Shown here piece after piece: positions 8,896 through 17,835 of a stretch of 64,000 bases of DNA. The translations under genes and the position numbers were made by a program. The stretch comes from Companilactobacillus kimchii DSM 13961 = JCM 10707 (GTDB lineage Bacteria > Bacillota > Bacilli > Lactobacillales > Lactobacillaceae), in NCBI RefSeq assembly GCF_001435445.1, contig NZ_AZDH01000001.1, positions 62,001 through 126,000 of the forward strand, given 5' to 3'. The first letter of the stretch is position 1. Every line of letters begins with the position of its first letter. The notes under the pieces were generated by a model that worked only from the letters and a program-made list of their open reading frames with translations, made no database searches and was not told the DNA's origin.

Positions 8896-10329
8896 ATGAC
8901 TAAAATTGTTGCCGTAACTAATTGTCCAGCCGGTATTGCTCACACATACATGGTTGCAGAAGCAATTGAAGAAAAAGCTAAGTCACTTGGATATGAAGTA
9001 CACGTTGAAACCCAAGGTGCAAGCGGTGTTGAAAATGAATTAACACCCAAACAAATTGCTGAAGCTGATTATGTAATTTTGGCAATTGGAAAAGGACTTA
9101 CTGATTCAGATAAAGCTAGATTCGATCAAAAGAAAGTTGTCGAGCTTCCCGTCTCCGAAGCTCTAAAACATATCGATACACTATTTGATGATTTGGAAGG
9201 TAATTCCCATGTGATGACATCTTCTAAAGTTAAATTAGGGGCAGATCAAGAAGTAGTTACCGAAGGTATCATGAGTTATCTTATGGCCGGTGTATCTGCA
9301 GCATTGCCATTTGTTATCGGCGGTGGTCTTCTTATTGCTATTGGTAGCTTGATGGTTCAATTCGGAATGCCAAATACACCATTAGCAAAAGGTACATCTC
9401 CATCAATTGCTTGGGTCATCACTAGTATTGGTAATTTAGGTTTCCAATTCATGATTCCAATCATGGGTGCTTACATTGCTTATGCTATTTCAGATAAACC
9501 AGCATTTGCTCCAGCTTTCCTTGTAACCTTCTTAGCAAATGATTCTGATTTGCTTGGTACAAAATCAGGTGCCGGATTTTTAGGTGCTATTGTTATCGGC
9601 CTATCTATTGGTTATTTTGTTAAATACTTTAAGAAAATTAAATTGGGTAAAAATTTCCAATCCATCTTACCATTCATGATTATTCCATTCGTTACGCTAT
9701 TAATATTTGGACTGTTAACCTACTATCTATTAGGCCCCGCAATGGCTTGGTTAATGTCAGTTCTACTATCGTTCCTACAAAATATTCCTACTTCAATGAA
9801 GATTGTCGGTGGATTCATTGTAGGTGCCATGTTGGCCTTCGATATGGGTGGTCCAATCAACAAAACTGCTTGGTTCTTTAGTTTTTCACTTCTAAGTTCA
9901 CATGTTTTCAACTGGTACGGTATTGTTGGTGTTGTAACCTTGCTACCACCTATGGCTGCTGCCATTGCTACTTGGATCAAACCCAATCTATTCACTAAAC
10001 AGGAACGTGCTGCTAGTTGGAGTGCCTTCATTGTTGGTAGTACAGTTGCTACAGAACCAGCAATTCCATATGCTCTAGCTGCCCCACTTCCAATGATTAC
10101 AGCAAATACATTAGCCGGTGGTATAACTGGTGCTATAACAATTCTTTTAAACGTAGAACGTACTGCTCCTGGTATTGGTATCTTTGATCCATTACTAGGC
10201 CTTGAATCACCATGGTATTGGTTCTACTTATGTGTAGCTATTGGCTTAGTTTTAAATGTTTCCTTCATAATAATCTTCAAAGGTATCTGGCTAAAACGTA
10301 AAGAAGAAAAAGAAAAACAAGCTGCATAG
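8896..10329 (+). CDS. PTS EIIBC, fructose family
   Basis: 477-residue permease. EIIB-Fru occupies about 1-100, with phospho-Cys C10 in TNCPAGIAHTYM. EIIC occupies about 125-465, with around nine hydrophobic segments and the family stretches VGAMLAFDMGGP and TEPAIPYALAAP. It imports and phosphorylates a sugar, receiving phosphate from the EIIA just upstream. No 1-phosphofructokinase or mannose-6-phosphate isomerase is nearby. The downstream genes are a MalY-like PLP enzyme and a PRD regulator, so fructose itself is not assured. A hairpin terminator follows at 10372. Confidence 0.9.
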   Translation: MTKIVAVTNCPAGIAHTYMVAEAIEEKAKSLGYEVHVETQGASGVENELTPKQIAEADYVILAIGKGLTDSDKARFDQKKVVELPVSEALKHIDTLFDDLEGNSHVMTSSKVKLGADQEVVTEGIMSYLMAGVSAALPFVIGGGLLIAIGSLMVQFGMPNTPLAKGTSPSIAWVITSIGNLGFQFMIPIMGAYIAYAISDKPAFAPAFLVTFLANDSDLLGTKSGAGFLGAIVIGLSIGYFVKYFKKIKLGKNFQSILPFMIIPFVTLLIFGLLTYYLLGPAMAWLMSVLLSFLQNIPTSMKIVGGFIVGAMLAFDMGGPINKTAWFFSFSLLSSHVFNWYGIVGVVTLLPPMAAAIATWIKPNLFTKQERAASWSAFIVGSTVATEPAIPYALAAPLPMITANTLAGGITGAITILLNVERTAPGIGIFDPLLGLESPWYWFYLCVAIGLVLNVSFIIIFKGIWLKRKEEKEKQAA

Positions 10330-10371
10330 TAGCAATTTTAAAGGGATAAAATCATTTTTAGTGATGAACAG

Positions 10372-10410
10372 AATCCCATCAATTCGCAGTTTGAATTGAT
10401 GGGATTTTTA
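10372..10410 (+). terminator. Terminator between EIIBC and the MalY-like gene
   Basis: 14-bp stem (AATCCCATCAATTC 10372-10385, complement 10393-10406), 7-base loop, T run. It may leave partial read-through into the next gene, whose start is only 30 bases on. Confidence 0.85.
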
Positions 10411-10441
10411 TTATTAATCAGTTTTTTGAAAGGGTTAAATT

Positions 10442-11608
10442 ATGAAAAAATACGATTTTGATCAAGTAATTGATAGAAGAAATACTTATAGCACCCAATG
10501 GGATTATATTGCTGACCGTTTCGGAAGAAATGATATTCTACCATTCTCAATTTCAGATACTGATTTCTCAGTTCCAGACTCAGTACAAGAGGCTCTAAAA
10601 AAACGTATTGAACACCCTATCTATGGGTATTCACGTTGGAATCATGACGATTATAAGAACAGTATCGTCTATTGGTTCAAAGCAAGAAATAATGTAGAAA
10701 TTGACCCTGAATGGATTGTTTACAGTCCTAGTGTAGTTTTCAGTATTGGAACCTTTATCAAAATGCTTTCAAATCCTAACGAATCAGTTGCTACATTTAC
10801 TCCAATGTACGATGCTTTTTATAAAGTGATTGAATCAAACCAACGTAATTTGGCTCCTGTCAGATTGGGTAGTGCACAACAAGGTTACCAAATTGATTGG
10901 GATAGTCTAGAAACAGTTTTATCACAAGAACAAACTAAGATTTTCTTACTAACTAATCCACATAATCCAACTGGTAAAGTTTTCTCTCAAACTGAATTGA
11001 ACAGAATTAATGACATATGTAAAAGAAACAATGTATTCTTAATATCTGACGATATTCACAAAGATATTGTTTATTCTCAATCTCAATACACACCAATTAC
11101 CAGCATCACAACAGAAAATATCGTTTTATGTTGTTCAGGTTCAAAAACTTTTAATACCCCTGGATTAATTGGTTCTTATATTTTAATTCCCGATAAAACA
11201 TTAAGAGAACAATTTCTTGTTGAATTAAAATCTAAAAACGCCCTATCGTCAGTAAGTATTTTGGGTATGTATGCTCAAATGGCCTCATACAGTGAGGATG
11301 GACTTAATTATGTAAATCAATTAGTTGATTATACAGATAAAAATATGGATTTAGTAAAAAACTTTTTGGATGAGAATTTACCCGACTTTAAATTTACTAA
11401 ACCTGAAGCAACTTACTTAGCTTGGATTGATATTTCCAAAGTGGATATGAGTATGAAAGAAATGCAAGATAAAATGATTAACGTCGGAAAAGTTGGAATT
11501 ATGCCCGGTTCTACTTATGGTGACTCCAACTACCTTAGAATGAACATCGCATGTCCTAAATCAAAATTAGAGGAGGGATTAAAACGGTTGAAGAATAGTT
11601 TCAACTAA
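10442..11608 (+). CDS. MalY/PatB-type PLP-dependent C-S lyase/aminotransferase
   Basis: 388-residue class I/II PLP enzyme of the MalY/PatB group, which cleaves cystathionine or cysteine S-conjugates. The N-terminal DRRNTYSTQWD and SISDTDFSVP are group hallmarks. NPHNPTGKVF (about 172-181) and SDDIHKDI flank the cofactor, and K235 in SGSKTFNTPG is the Schiff-base Lys. In E. coli MalY also acts on the maltose regulator and sits beside a PTS gene; here too the gene lies between a PTS operon and a PRD regulator. A metabolic role in sulfur amino acid use is equally possible. ATG 10442 has a GAAAGGG ribosome site. Confidence 0.85.
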   Translation: MKKYDFDQVIDRRNTYSTQWDYIADRFGRNDILPFSISDTDFSVPDSVQEALKKRIEHPIYGYSRWNHDDYKNSIVYWFKARNNVEIDPEWIVYSPSVVFSIGTFIKMLSNPNESVATFTPMYDAFYKVIESNQRNLAPVRLGSAQQGYQIDWDSLETVLSQEQTKIFLLTNPHNPTGKVFSQTELNRINDICKRNNVFLISDDIHKDIVYSQSQYTPITSITTENIVLCCSGSKTFNTPGLIGSYILIPDKTLREQFLVELKSKNALSSVSILGMYAQMASYSEDGLNYVNQLVDYTDKNMDLVKNFLDENLPDFKFTKPEATYLAWIDISKVDMSMKEMQDKMINVGKVGIMPGSTYGDSNYLRMNIACPKSKLEEGLKRLKNSFN

Positions 11609-11613
11609 AAATT

Positions 11614-13242
11614 ATGCTTAATGCTAGACAAGTACAAATATTGCTACTGCTCTGGAATCAAGATCATAGTGGAGAATACCTATCAAAAGAAGTTAATAGC
11701 TCTAGAAGAACCATTATTAGAGATATAAATACATTAAATCAGGAACTGTCTGTCAAAGACACAGCTGTTATCAATTCTGAAGGAAAATATAGTTTAAAAA
11801 TTCATAATTACTCCCAATTTCAGGAATTAATTACTCAATTTGAGAATCAAGATCGCAACATTTTGTATTATTTACTAATAAACGATTACTTGAGCATCGA
11901 TGAATTAATAGATAAATCACTCTTATCAAAAACCGATATTATGAATAGTATTGATAGAATCAACCAACGCAATAAAAACATTCTAGAAATAAAATCCAAA
12001 GTTGGATTAGGTTATTTTATCGATTTACATTTTGCTACTAAAGTTGATTTACTGTCATATCTGATTGCGGTAATTCCTAAAGAGGTTAATCTCAATGTTT
12101 TGAAAAATGATTTTCCAAATGATTTAAAAGAATATTTAACCGACAATCAATCCATCGCACAGTTGCAAGCAATATCCTTGATCCAGTCGGCTAACATTAA
12201 AAGCTTTTATGATCACAAACGAAATCTACTCAAAAATATAAAAGAATCAAATATTGAAAACCAAATTGAGTTAGTTTCAAAGAATTTTTCCATCAAACTT
12301 TCTAAAAAGCGCCTGGCTCAAAATATTTCAACACATTTAAAAAGATACAATCTATTTCCAACCTTTATCTCTAATCTTTTATTAAAACAAATGAGTGACT
12401 TGAAACAAAAAGAGCCTTTTGCTTTCGAAATGGCCCAGAATTTACAGAACGAAATAGAAAAAAATAATCCATCAATTTTAATAAACAGTGATTTCTTAGC
12501 TCTTTATATCATCAACTGTATGGAGATCAAAACATCTATTAAGCCTGTAAAAATTTTAATGTATACCGCTCAAAGATCAATCGCATATATCAACGAAAGC
12601 TTGATTGCCGATGCCGTCAATAATATATCTCTGACCAGTGTCTTTAATACTGAAGAATTCAACAAACAAATATTAAATGAATCGTATGATATTTTGGTCA
12701 CCAATGGATTCAACGATGGTCTCAAGCATACTCCAGATATTGTTATCAATGGGTTAATTGATGACGCAACTATTTCTCGACTTAAGAAATTAGTCAGTGA
12801 CAACTATTTTCATAACAACCTTAACCAAATGTTTCCTAGAAAGAATTATCTATATTACGAAAATAGATCCAATAATTACTTCAAAGTACTGAAAAATGTG
12901 CTTAAATACTTTATTGATGAAGAACAACTGGATCAAAAAATGTCTGTAAAGCTATTGAATCGTGAGGAAGAAGGCAATCAACTTATGATCAATCACGTTG
13001 CCTTACCTCATGCAGTTAATGAGACTAATTTCAGTAGAATCTTTGCCGTTGATTTAAAAACTCCACTGAAATTAAATAAGACGGATATTTATCTTATTTT
13101 AATTGTGATAGTTAATGATAAGAATGATGATTATAAGCAGTTGTTTAACTATTTATACAAGATTCTAAACAAGAAACGGGTTACTCAAGTTAATGTCGAC
13201 AAGAACTATGAAAATATTCTTAGATATTTCAGAACAGAATAA
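11614..13242 (+). CDS. PRD-type PTS-responsive transcription regulator (MtlR/ManR-like)
   Basis: 542 residues. An N-terminal HTH (about 1-60, SSRRTIIRDINTLN) is followed by a second HTH-like stretch (about 90-130), a middle region that looks like diverged PRD domains, an EIIB-like segment without an obvious Cys, and a C-terminal EIIA_2-like domain with VALPHAV. Such proteins are phosphorylated by HPr or EII components and activate their PTS operon. It begins five bases after the MalY-like gene with no strong ribosome site of its own, suggesting translational coupling. The target is probably the PTS operon at 8.4 kb. Confidence 0.8.
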   Translation: MLNARQVQILLLLWNQDHSGEYLSKEVNSSRRTIIRDINTLNQELSVKDTAVINSEGKYSLKIHNYSQFQELITQFENQDRNILYYLLINDYLSIDELIDKSLLSKTDIMNSIDRINQRNKNILEIKSKVGLGYFIDLHFATKVDLLSYLIAVIPKEVNLNVLKNDFPNDLKEYLTDNQSIAQLQAISLIQSANIKSFYDHKRNLLKNIKESNIENQIELVSKNFSIKLSKKRLAQNISTHLKRYNLFPTFISNLLLKQMSDLKQKEPFAFEMAQNLQNEIEKNNPSILINSDFLALYIINCMEIKTSIKPVKILMYTAQRSIAYINESLIADAVNNISLTSVFNTEEFNKQILNESYDILVTNGFNDGLKHTPDIVINGLIDDATISRLKKLVSDNYFHNNLNQMFPRKNYLYYENRSNNYFKVLKNVLKYFIDEEQLDQKMSVKLLNREEEGNQLMINHVALPHAVNETNFSRIFAVDLKTPLKLNKTDIYLILIVIVNDKNDDYKQLFNYLYKILNKKRVTQVNVDKNYENILRYFRTE

Positions 13243-13321
13243 AAGGATTCCATTCACTATTTAATTGTCTACTAGTGAAAAAAATTACAATAAATAAACC
13301 CCAATATAATCTATAAACATT

Positions 13322-13366
13322 AAAGGACATGATTACATGTAAAATTCTGTAATCATGTCCTTTATA
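13322..13366. terminator. Bidirectional terminator
   Basis: Perfect 16-bp stem (13322-13337 with 13348-13363) and a 10-base loop between the convergent PRD regulator and hemolysin III genes. Confidence 0.88.
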
Positions 13367-13376
13367 TTTGCTTCAT

Positions 13377-14015
13377 CTAAACATATAAATAAATTGAAAA
13401 AAACATCAATATCGTTCCTATGAGTACAAATATATGCCAAATTACATGTGCATATTTTATACCATTCAAACTATACAAAATTGCACCTAATGTGAAAGAT
13501 ATACCACCAAAGAGTAATAGGAAAAAGCCTTGACTACCAAGGTTGTTCCATATTTGTTTTCCACCTAAAATGCACAACCATCCCATAAATATGTAAATTA
13601 TTGTTTCTATTTTTTTTAATTTCCCGGGATAAACTGAATTAATCACAATACCCATAATTGCCAAAATCCAAATAACAATTATCATTGATATCCCTAACCA
13701 ACCTTTAATAACTAATAGGCTGAAAGGTGTATAGCTCCCCGCAATCAAAATGTATATACTGCTATGATCGAATACCCTAAATACTTCACGAGCTTTCGTA
13801 AAATATAAACTGTGGAAAAGAGTTGAGAAGGTGTACAAGGTACACAACGATATTCCATATATTATAAAAGAAATATACTCAATTAATGATCCATCTGCGT
13901 TTGCTTTTCTGATAAGAAAAATAAATCCTAATAAACTTAATACAATACCTATACCGTGCGTCAATGCACTAAAAACTTCATTCTTAATACTATATCCTCT
14001 TGAAATTTTCATCAT
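13377..14015 (-). CDS. Hemolysin III family (TrhA/YqfA-like) membrane protein
   Basis: 212 residues with seven predicted membrane segments, the usual size for the bacterial PAQR/hemolysin III family. Conserved motifs: ALTHGIG near the start, FSTLFHS, FDHSSIYILIAGSYTPF and HVIWHIFV near the end. The His/Asp/Ser set forms the metal site in PAQR relatives. B. subtilis and E. coli relatives affect membrane energetics and fluidity; haemolysis by this family is not generally established. ATG 14015 or 14012 follows AGAGGA. It is a single gene with its own promoter, overlapped by a perfect palindrome (14069-14089). Confidence 0.88.
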   Translation of the reverse strand: MMKISRGYSIKNEVFSALTHGIGIVLSLLGFIFLIRKANADGSLIEYISFIIYGISLCTLYTFSTLFHSLYFTKAREVFRVFDHSSIYILIAGSYTPFSLLVIKGWLGISMIIVIWILAIMGIVINSVYPGKLKKIETIIYIFMGWLCILGGKQIWNNLGSQGFFLLLFGGISFTLGAILYSLNGIKYAHVIWHIFVLIGTILMFFSIYLYV

Positions 14016-14044
14016 AAATCCTCTTAAACAATTTTATGTATTTC

Positions 14045-14089
14045 ATTATAGCATCTAAAAATCTTATCATCTAGTTTTTAAAACTAGAT
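14045..14089 (-). promoter_or_regulatory. Extended -10 promoter of the hemolysin III gene with a 21-bp palindrome
   Basis: On the minus strand TGCTATAAT (complement of 14045-14053) is an extended -10. A perfect inverted repeat, arms ATCTAGTTTT (14069-14078) and AAAACTAGAT (14080-14089) around one base, overlaps the -35 position. It looks like a repressor operator; no regulator gene is adjacent. Confidence 0.55.
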
Positions 14090-14222
14090 AGCACTATATT
14101 GATAACAAGACATGTTTAAAAAGGGTAATATCTGTATGAAGATAAGCTTGTATTAATCAGTAAATAAAAAATTTAGCAAAAATAATTTTTATAAAAAAGT
14201 GATCAAAAAAATTATTTCATTT

Positions 14223-14231
14223 TGCTATAAT
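14223..14231 (+). promoter_or_regulatory. Extended -10 promoter for the CPBP protease gene
   Basis: TGCTATAAT (14223-14231) lies 30 bases before the gene start, followed by the ribosome site AGGAGG. The -35 region is weak, consistent with an extended -10 promoter. Confidence 0.5.
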
Positions 14232-14261
14232 CTTAATAAATTAAATTAGGAGGCATAATCA

Positions 14262-14945
14262 ATGAATAGCAAAGTAAAGTCATTTTTTTCAACTTGTTGT
14301 ATTTTTTTAATATCCCTAATTGTACTTAGTTTTGCCAGATTAATATCCAAAGGGAATCCATATGTATATATTGTTTTTCCAATTATTTGGTTTTTGTTAT
14401 TATTTTTCATAATTATTAAAACAAAAGGGGATCTATTACTTAGAGATTGGAAATTATTTAAAAGTAAAAAGATAAAGAACATTCTTCTGTCTATATTGAC
14501 ACTAGTATTAGTATATTTAGCCATTATGGTTACACATCCAATTTTCAATCAATTCATTCCCTCGAAGCCAATTACTAGCTACGCTTTTTCAACAAAATCA
14601 ATTATTGGATTACTTTTTTCAGTTTTAGCCGGTGCCAACAATATTATGGTTGCTTTCGTTGAAGAGGTTACTTACAGACATGAAGGTATGTATGTTTTTA
14701 AATCTAATAAATTATTGTTAATACTGATGTTAATCGTATCAAGTATTCTTTTCGGATTTTCTCATTACTATAATTTCAATGGCAGCTTCTTAGCCAGTGG
14801 TCCATACGTAGTAGCCGGTGCCATACTGGGAATTAGTTACTTAATAAGTAATAATATTTGGGTACCAATAGTAGCTCATATTTTATTCAATAGTACGGAC
14901 ATAATTGCAAGTATCACGTTATTGCTACTAACAATTTTTAAATAA
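14262..14945 (+). CDS. CPBP family intramembrane metalloprotease (CAAX/Abi type)
   Basis: 227-residue membrane protein with about six hydrophobic segments. The three active-site motifs are in order: EEVTYR (E134, E135, R139), FGFSHYY (H168) and VAHILFN (H206, N210). Bacterial members include bacteriocin-immunity and peptide-processing proteins (for example the PlnI/SkkI group), but most have no known substrate. No bacteriocin gene is visible near it, so the role is open. ATG 14262 follows AGGAGG at a good distance. It is monocistronic. Confidence 0.85.
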   Translation: MNSKVKSFFSTCCIFLISLIVLSFARLISKGNPYVYIVFPIIWFLLLFFIIIKTKGDLLLRDWKLFKSKKIKNILLSILTLVLVYLAIMVTHPIFNQFIPSKPITSYAFSTKSIIGLLFSVLAGANNIMVAFVEEVTYRHEGMYVFKSNKLLLILMLIVSSILFGFSHYYNFNGSFLASGPYVVAGAILGISYLISNNIWVPIVAHILFNSTDIIASITLLLLTIFK

Positions 14946-14956
14946 TTTATCAAAAG

Positions 14957-14998
14957 AAGCCGATGAATTCTAGTAATTTAGAATTCATCGGCTTTTTT
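14957..14998. terminator. Bidirectional terminator
   Basis: Perfect 16-bp stem (14957-14972 with 14979-14994), 6-base loop, T run. It ends the protease gene and, from the other side, the seven-gene amino-sugar-acid operon. Confidence 0.9.
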
Positions 14999-15989
14999 AA
15001 CGAATTAAATCATTGGTTCCTTTATTATCAAGATAATTAAATATATCCTGTTTCTCAAAAATTGGTGAGTCGTTCATGGAAGCTTGCGCCAATACTGAGT
15101 TAGCTATCGCAAATTCTAGAGTATCCACAAAATCCCATTTTTCCAATAGACCGGTAATCACTCCACTGGCAAAAGCATCCCCACTTCCAATTCTATCCAA
15201 GATATTCAACTCCTTGGGGGATGATTCATAAATCTTATCGTGGTGAAATAGAAAGCCCTCAAAGTACTTCTTATCATCTATAAAAGTTCGTCTACTACCG
15301 GCAAAAAAACTAATTTGGTAATCTTGGCAAAATTGTTGGTAGAGTTTCTTTTCATCAGTCTCTTGATAGTCCAACAAATCAGTTAAATCTCGTTTACTAC
15401 CAAAAATGGTATCCACGTATGACAACATTTCTTGATAACGTGTTTTCATCGTTTCGTGAGTATTGTCTTCATTCAAACTCATCCGATAATTAAAATCGAA
15501 ACAGACAATTTTCTTCATTTCATGAGCCATTTTGGCCAATTTCAAGGCTGCCGAACGTGTCTTTTCCGTTAAACTTAGTGAAATTCCACAAATATGAACT
15601 ATATCAACGCCGGCCAAGGCTTTTTCAAAATTATAATTTTTATCTGACATCTGACTGAAGGAACTAGATAGGCGATCCTGATAAGTTACGCGTTCAGGTC
15701 GTGCTCCCTGTCCTAATTCAACGAAGAAACTACCCATACTCTTTCCCTGATAAATAATTTTTTTATCGGAAATACCTAATTTTCTTAGATCCGCAGCAGC
15801 CTTTTTTCCTATTGGGTTATCGGGGAGGACGGTCAAAATAGAAGTATCATATCCAAAATGTGACAAACTGCTTAGTAAATTAACGCCAGTACCAACCGTG
15901 GTCATATGTAAATTGTCGCATTGTTCTAACATCATTTTATCGGCTACAGTAAAGCGCAACATGACTTCACCAAAGGCTAATATGTGCAT
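14997..15989 (-). CDS. kdgK: 2-keto-3-deoxygluconate kinase, PfkB family
   Basis: 330-residue ribokinase-family sugar kinase. The C-terminal signature DRIGSGDAFASG (about 272-283) holds the ATP anion hole and catalytic Asp. The N-terminal FGEVMLRF and the GTGVNLLSSLSHFG segment match KDG kinases rather than fructokinases. It would convert 2-keto-3-deoxygluconate to KDPG. It is the last gene of the operon, 11 bases after the aldolase that would use its product. Its presence matters: if the sugar acid entered already phosphorylated, as in the Salmonella D-glucosaminate route, this kinase would not be needed. Confidence 0.85.
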   Translation of the reverse strand: MHILAFGEVMLRFTVADKMMLEQCDNLHMTTVGTGVNLLSSLSHFGYDTSILTVLPDNPIGKKAAADLRKLGISDKKIIYQGKSMGSFFVELGQGARPERVTYQDRLSSSFSQMSDKNYNFEKALAGVDIVHICGISLSLTEKTRSAALKLAKMAHEMKKIVCFDFNYRMSLNEDNTHETMKTRYQEMLSYVDTIFGSKRDLTDLLDYQETDEKKLYQQFCQDYQISFFAGSRRTFIDDKKYFEGFLFHHDKIYESSPKELNILDRIGSGDAFASGVITGLLEKWDFVDTLEFAIANSVLAQASMNDSPIFEKQDIFNYLDNKGTNDLIR

Positions 15990-16000
15990 TTTTTACCCTC

Positions 16001-16735
16001 TTAGAATTTCTTGATTATTTCATAGAGCTTGGCTACATCTTCTGGTCTAGTGTCGCCTGTTTCCTTATCGATAATTGAACTGTATACGTGTGGAATAATT
16101 CTCTTCACCCCAGCATCGACAGCAATCTTGACAATTTCCTCAAAGTTATCCAAGTCGATACCACCAGTTGGTTCAAGGTCAAAGTCATTTTCGGCACAAG
16201 CTTTAGCAACTGCTTTAAATTCTTCCTCGTGAGTTAAGCCTTTCATTGGGAAAAATTTAATTGATGATCCACCCATGTCTTTTAACAAAGAAATAGCTGT
16301 CTCAATCGGCACTTCAGTAGCTGGTGTTTGACTACTTAAAGGACCAGTCGCAATATTCACTAATCCAACTTTGCCAGTTGGTGAAACTAGACCATTAATA
16401 ATTGTCTCGTGTTGACCAAGTGCTTCTCTAGTTGCGCCTACACCTGTGAAAACTTGGTTAACATGTTGAGGCTGAATAACTTTCGATACACGTGTAACCA
16501 TACTACTTTGCTTCGGATCGCCTGCTCCTAAACCAACTGAAACAGCATTGTTGATTTCATTTTTATACAATTTCATATCTTCAATTGCCGCTTCATCGCT
16601 AGGATAATTTTTAGTCAATACACCTAAAACGACATGTCCTTCAGCTGCCTGGTAACAGTCCTTTGCGTTTTGAACTGAATTGGCTAAAACATTTAAACAA
16701 ATGCCGTTTTCTAAATAGTTTGGTAATAAAGTCAT
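16001..16735 (-). CDS. dgaF: DgaF-type 2-dehydro-3-deoxyphosphogluconate aldolase
   Basis: 244 residues, matching the KDGP aldolase family typified by DgaF, which is distinct from Eda. It should split KDPG to pyruvate and glyceraldehyde-3-phosphate. Visible are VLTKNYPSDE, the conserved VGLGAGDP, GGSSIKFFPMKG (Schiff-base Lys region) and LEPTGGIDLDNF. It sits one base after the ammonia-lyase gene and before the KDG kinase, the same gene pair order seen in dga operons. Start ATG 16735 has AGGA-type sequence in the end of the preceding gene, indicating coupling. Confidence 0.88.
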   Translation of the reverse strand: MTLLPNYLENGICLNVLANSVQNAKDCYQAAEGHVVLGVLTKNYPSDEAAIEDMKLYKNEINNAVSVGLGAGDPKQSSMVTRVSKVIQPQHVNQVFTGVGATREALGQHETIINGLVSPTGKVGLVNIATGPLSSQTPATEVPIETAISLLKDMGGSSIKFFPMKGLTHEEEFKAVAKACAENDFDLEPTGGIDLDNFEEIVKIAVDAGVKRIIPHVYSSIIDKETGDTRPEDVAKLYEIIKKF

Positions 16736-16736
16736 T

Positions 16737-17834
16737 TTATTTTCCTCCGAGGATTTCTTTTAGTCTTGAAATAATTTGTTTCATTTCTTTTGAATTAACG
16801 GATCTAATATCAAATTCGATGATACCTTCGTTAACACGATACTCCCTTGCATAAATGGCAACTTCACCATTACGTAATTGGTCACAGATCTCTTCTGCAG
16901 TTAACTCACCGATTGGTTTAATGTCAGCACGATAAATATCTCGACCGGCACCATCTTGAACAATCTCCACTTCAACATCAGGCAGTTCAGATAAATCTTT
17001 AACAAATGGTTCTAGCCTTTGAACCATTTGCTTACCTGTTTCAGTGCCTTCTTCAAGATATTTGGTAATTGCGGCGGTCAAACCAATAATATTTTCCTTA
17101 CCAATTTTCATACAGCGTCCAATTCCAGCACCTTGCATGCGAGCCCATTTGATATACTTTTCCTTACCAAAAATCGCTCCTGAAGCCGGTCCTTCAATAG
17201 CTTTGGCACCACTGTAAATCACTACATCCGCACCCATTTTGATATATTTGAACATATCTTCTTCAGCTGCCGCATCCAAAACTAAAGGTAAGTTGTGACG
17301 ATGCGCTACTTCGATGGCTTCAGGAATCGTCAACATGCTCTTTTGCACTGTATGGTGACTCTTGATGTATAAGACAGCCACGGTTTGGTCGTTTATTTGC
17401 ATCTCGATGTGTTCTGGTTTACACATATTGGCATATCCGGCTTGAACCATCTTGGCACCAGCTACACCAAGCATTACATCTACTGGCGTTCCATAATCGA
17501 CATCGTGTCCCATTGGTAAAATCACTTCACGTTTGGTGATCTTATCAGTATAGGGATGATATAAGTGATATTCGCTACCTTGACCGATGATACCAGCAAT
17601 AGTTTCTGCGATTCCCGCCGATGCGGAATTAACCACTAAGGCATCCTCACTACCAATCAATTTAGCCAAATATTTACCTGTTTGAATTGACAAATCAGCC
17701 ATTTCAAAGAAATTCTGAGCACCTAGTTTCTGAGCTTCTACTACATCATCGGAAACTTTAGAAACTCCTAGAATAGTCATTTTTCCATCAGCATTGATTA
17801 CGTGTTTTAGATTATATTTCTCGTAAATATCCAT
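16737..17834 (-). CDS. dgaE: DgaE-type PLP-dependent amino-sugar-acid ammonia lyase (SelA-like)
   Basis: 365-residue PLP enzyme of the DgaE/SelA-like family. DgaE removes ammonia from D-glucosaminate-6-phosphate to give 2-keto-3-deoxygluconate-6-phosphate. The cofactor Lys is K211 in YSGAKAIEGPASG, preceded by LVLDAAAEEDM (PLP-ring Asp) and followed by GRCMKIGKENI. Length and motifs fit DgaE closely. Because the operon also encodes a KDG kinase, this version may act on unphosphorylated D-glucosaminate; that is an inference. It starts one base after the amidohydrolase stop. Symbol given by family resemblance. Confidence 0.85.
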   Translation of the reverse strand: MDIYEKYNLKHVINADGKMTILGVSKVSDDVVEAQKLGAQNFFEMADLSIQTGKYLAKLIGSEDALVVNSASAGIAETIAGIIGQGSEYHLYHPYTDKITKREVILPMGHDVDYGTPVDVMLGVAGAKMVQAGYANMCKPEHIEMQINDQTVAVLYIKSHHTVQKSMLTIPEAIEVAHRHNLPLVLDAAAEEDMFKYIKMGADVVIYSGAKAIEGPASGAIFGKEKYIKWARMQGAGIGRCMKIGKENIIGLTAAITKYLEEGTETGKQMVQRLEPFVKDLSELPDVEVEIVQDGAGRDIYRADIKPIGELTAEEICDQLRNGEVAIYAREYRVNEGIIEFDIRSVNSKEMKQIISRLKEILGGK

Positions 17835-17835
17835 C

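Noticed and set aside
9723-10031. Minus-strand frame of 102 codons inside EIIBC
   Set aside because: Shadow of a conserved PTS membrane domain; no start signal.
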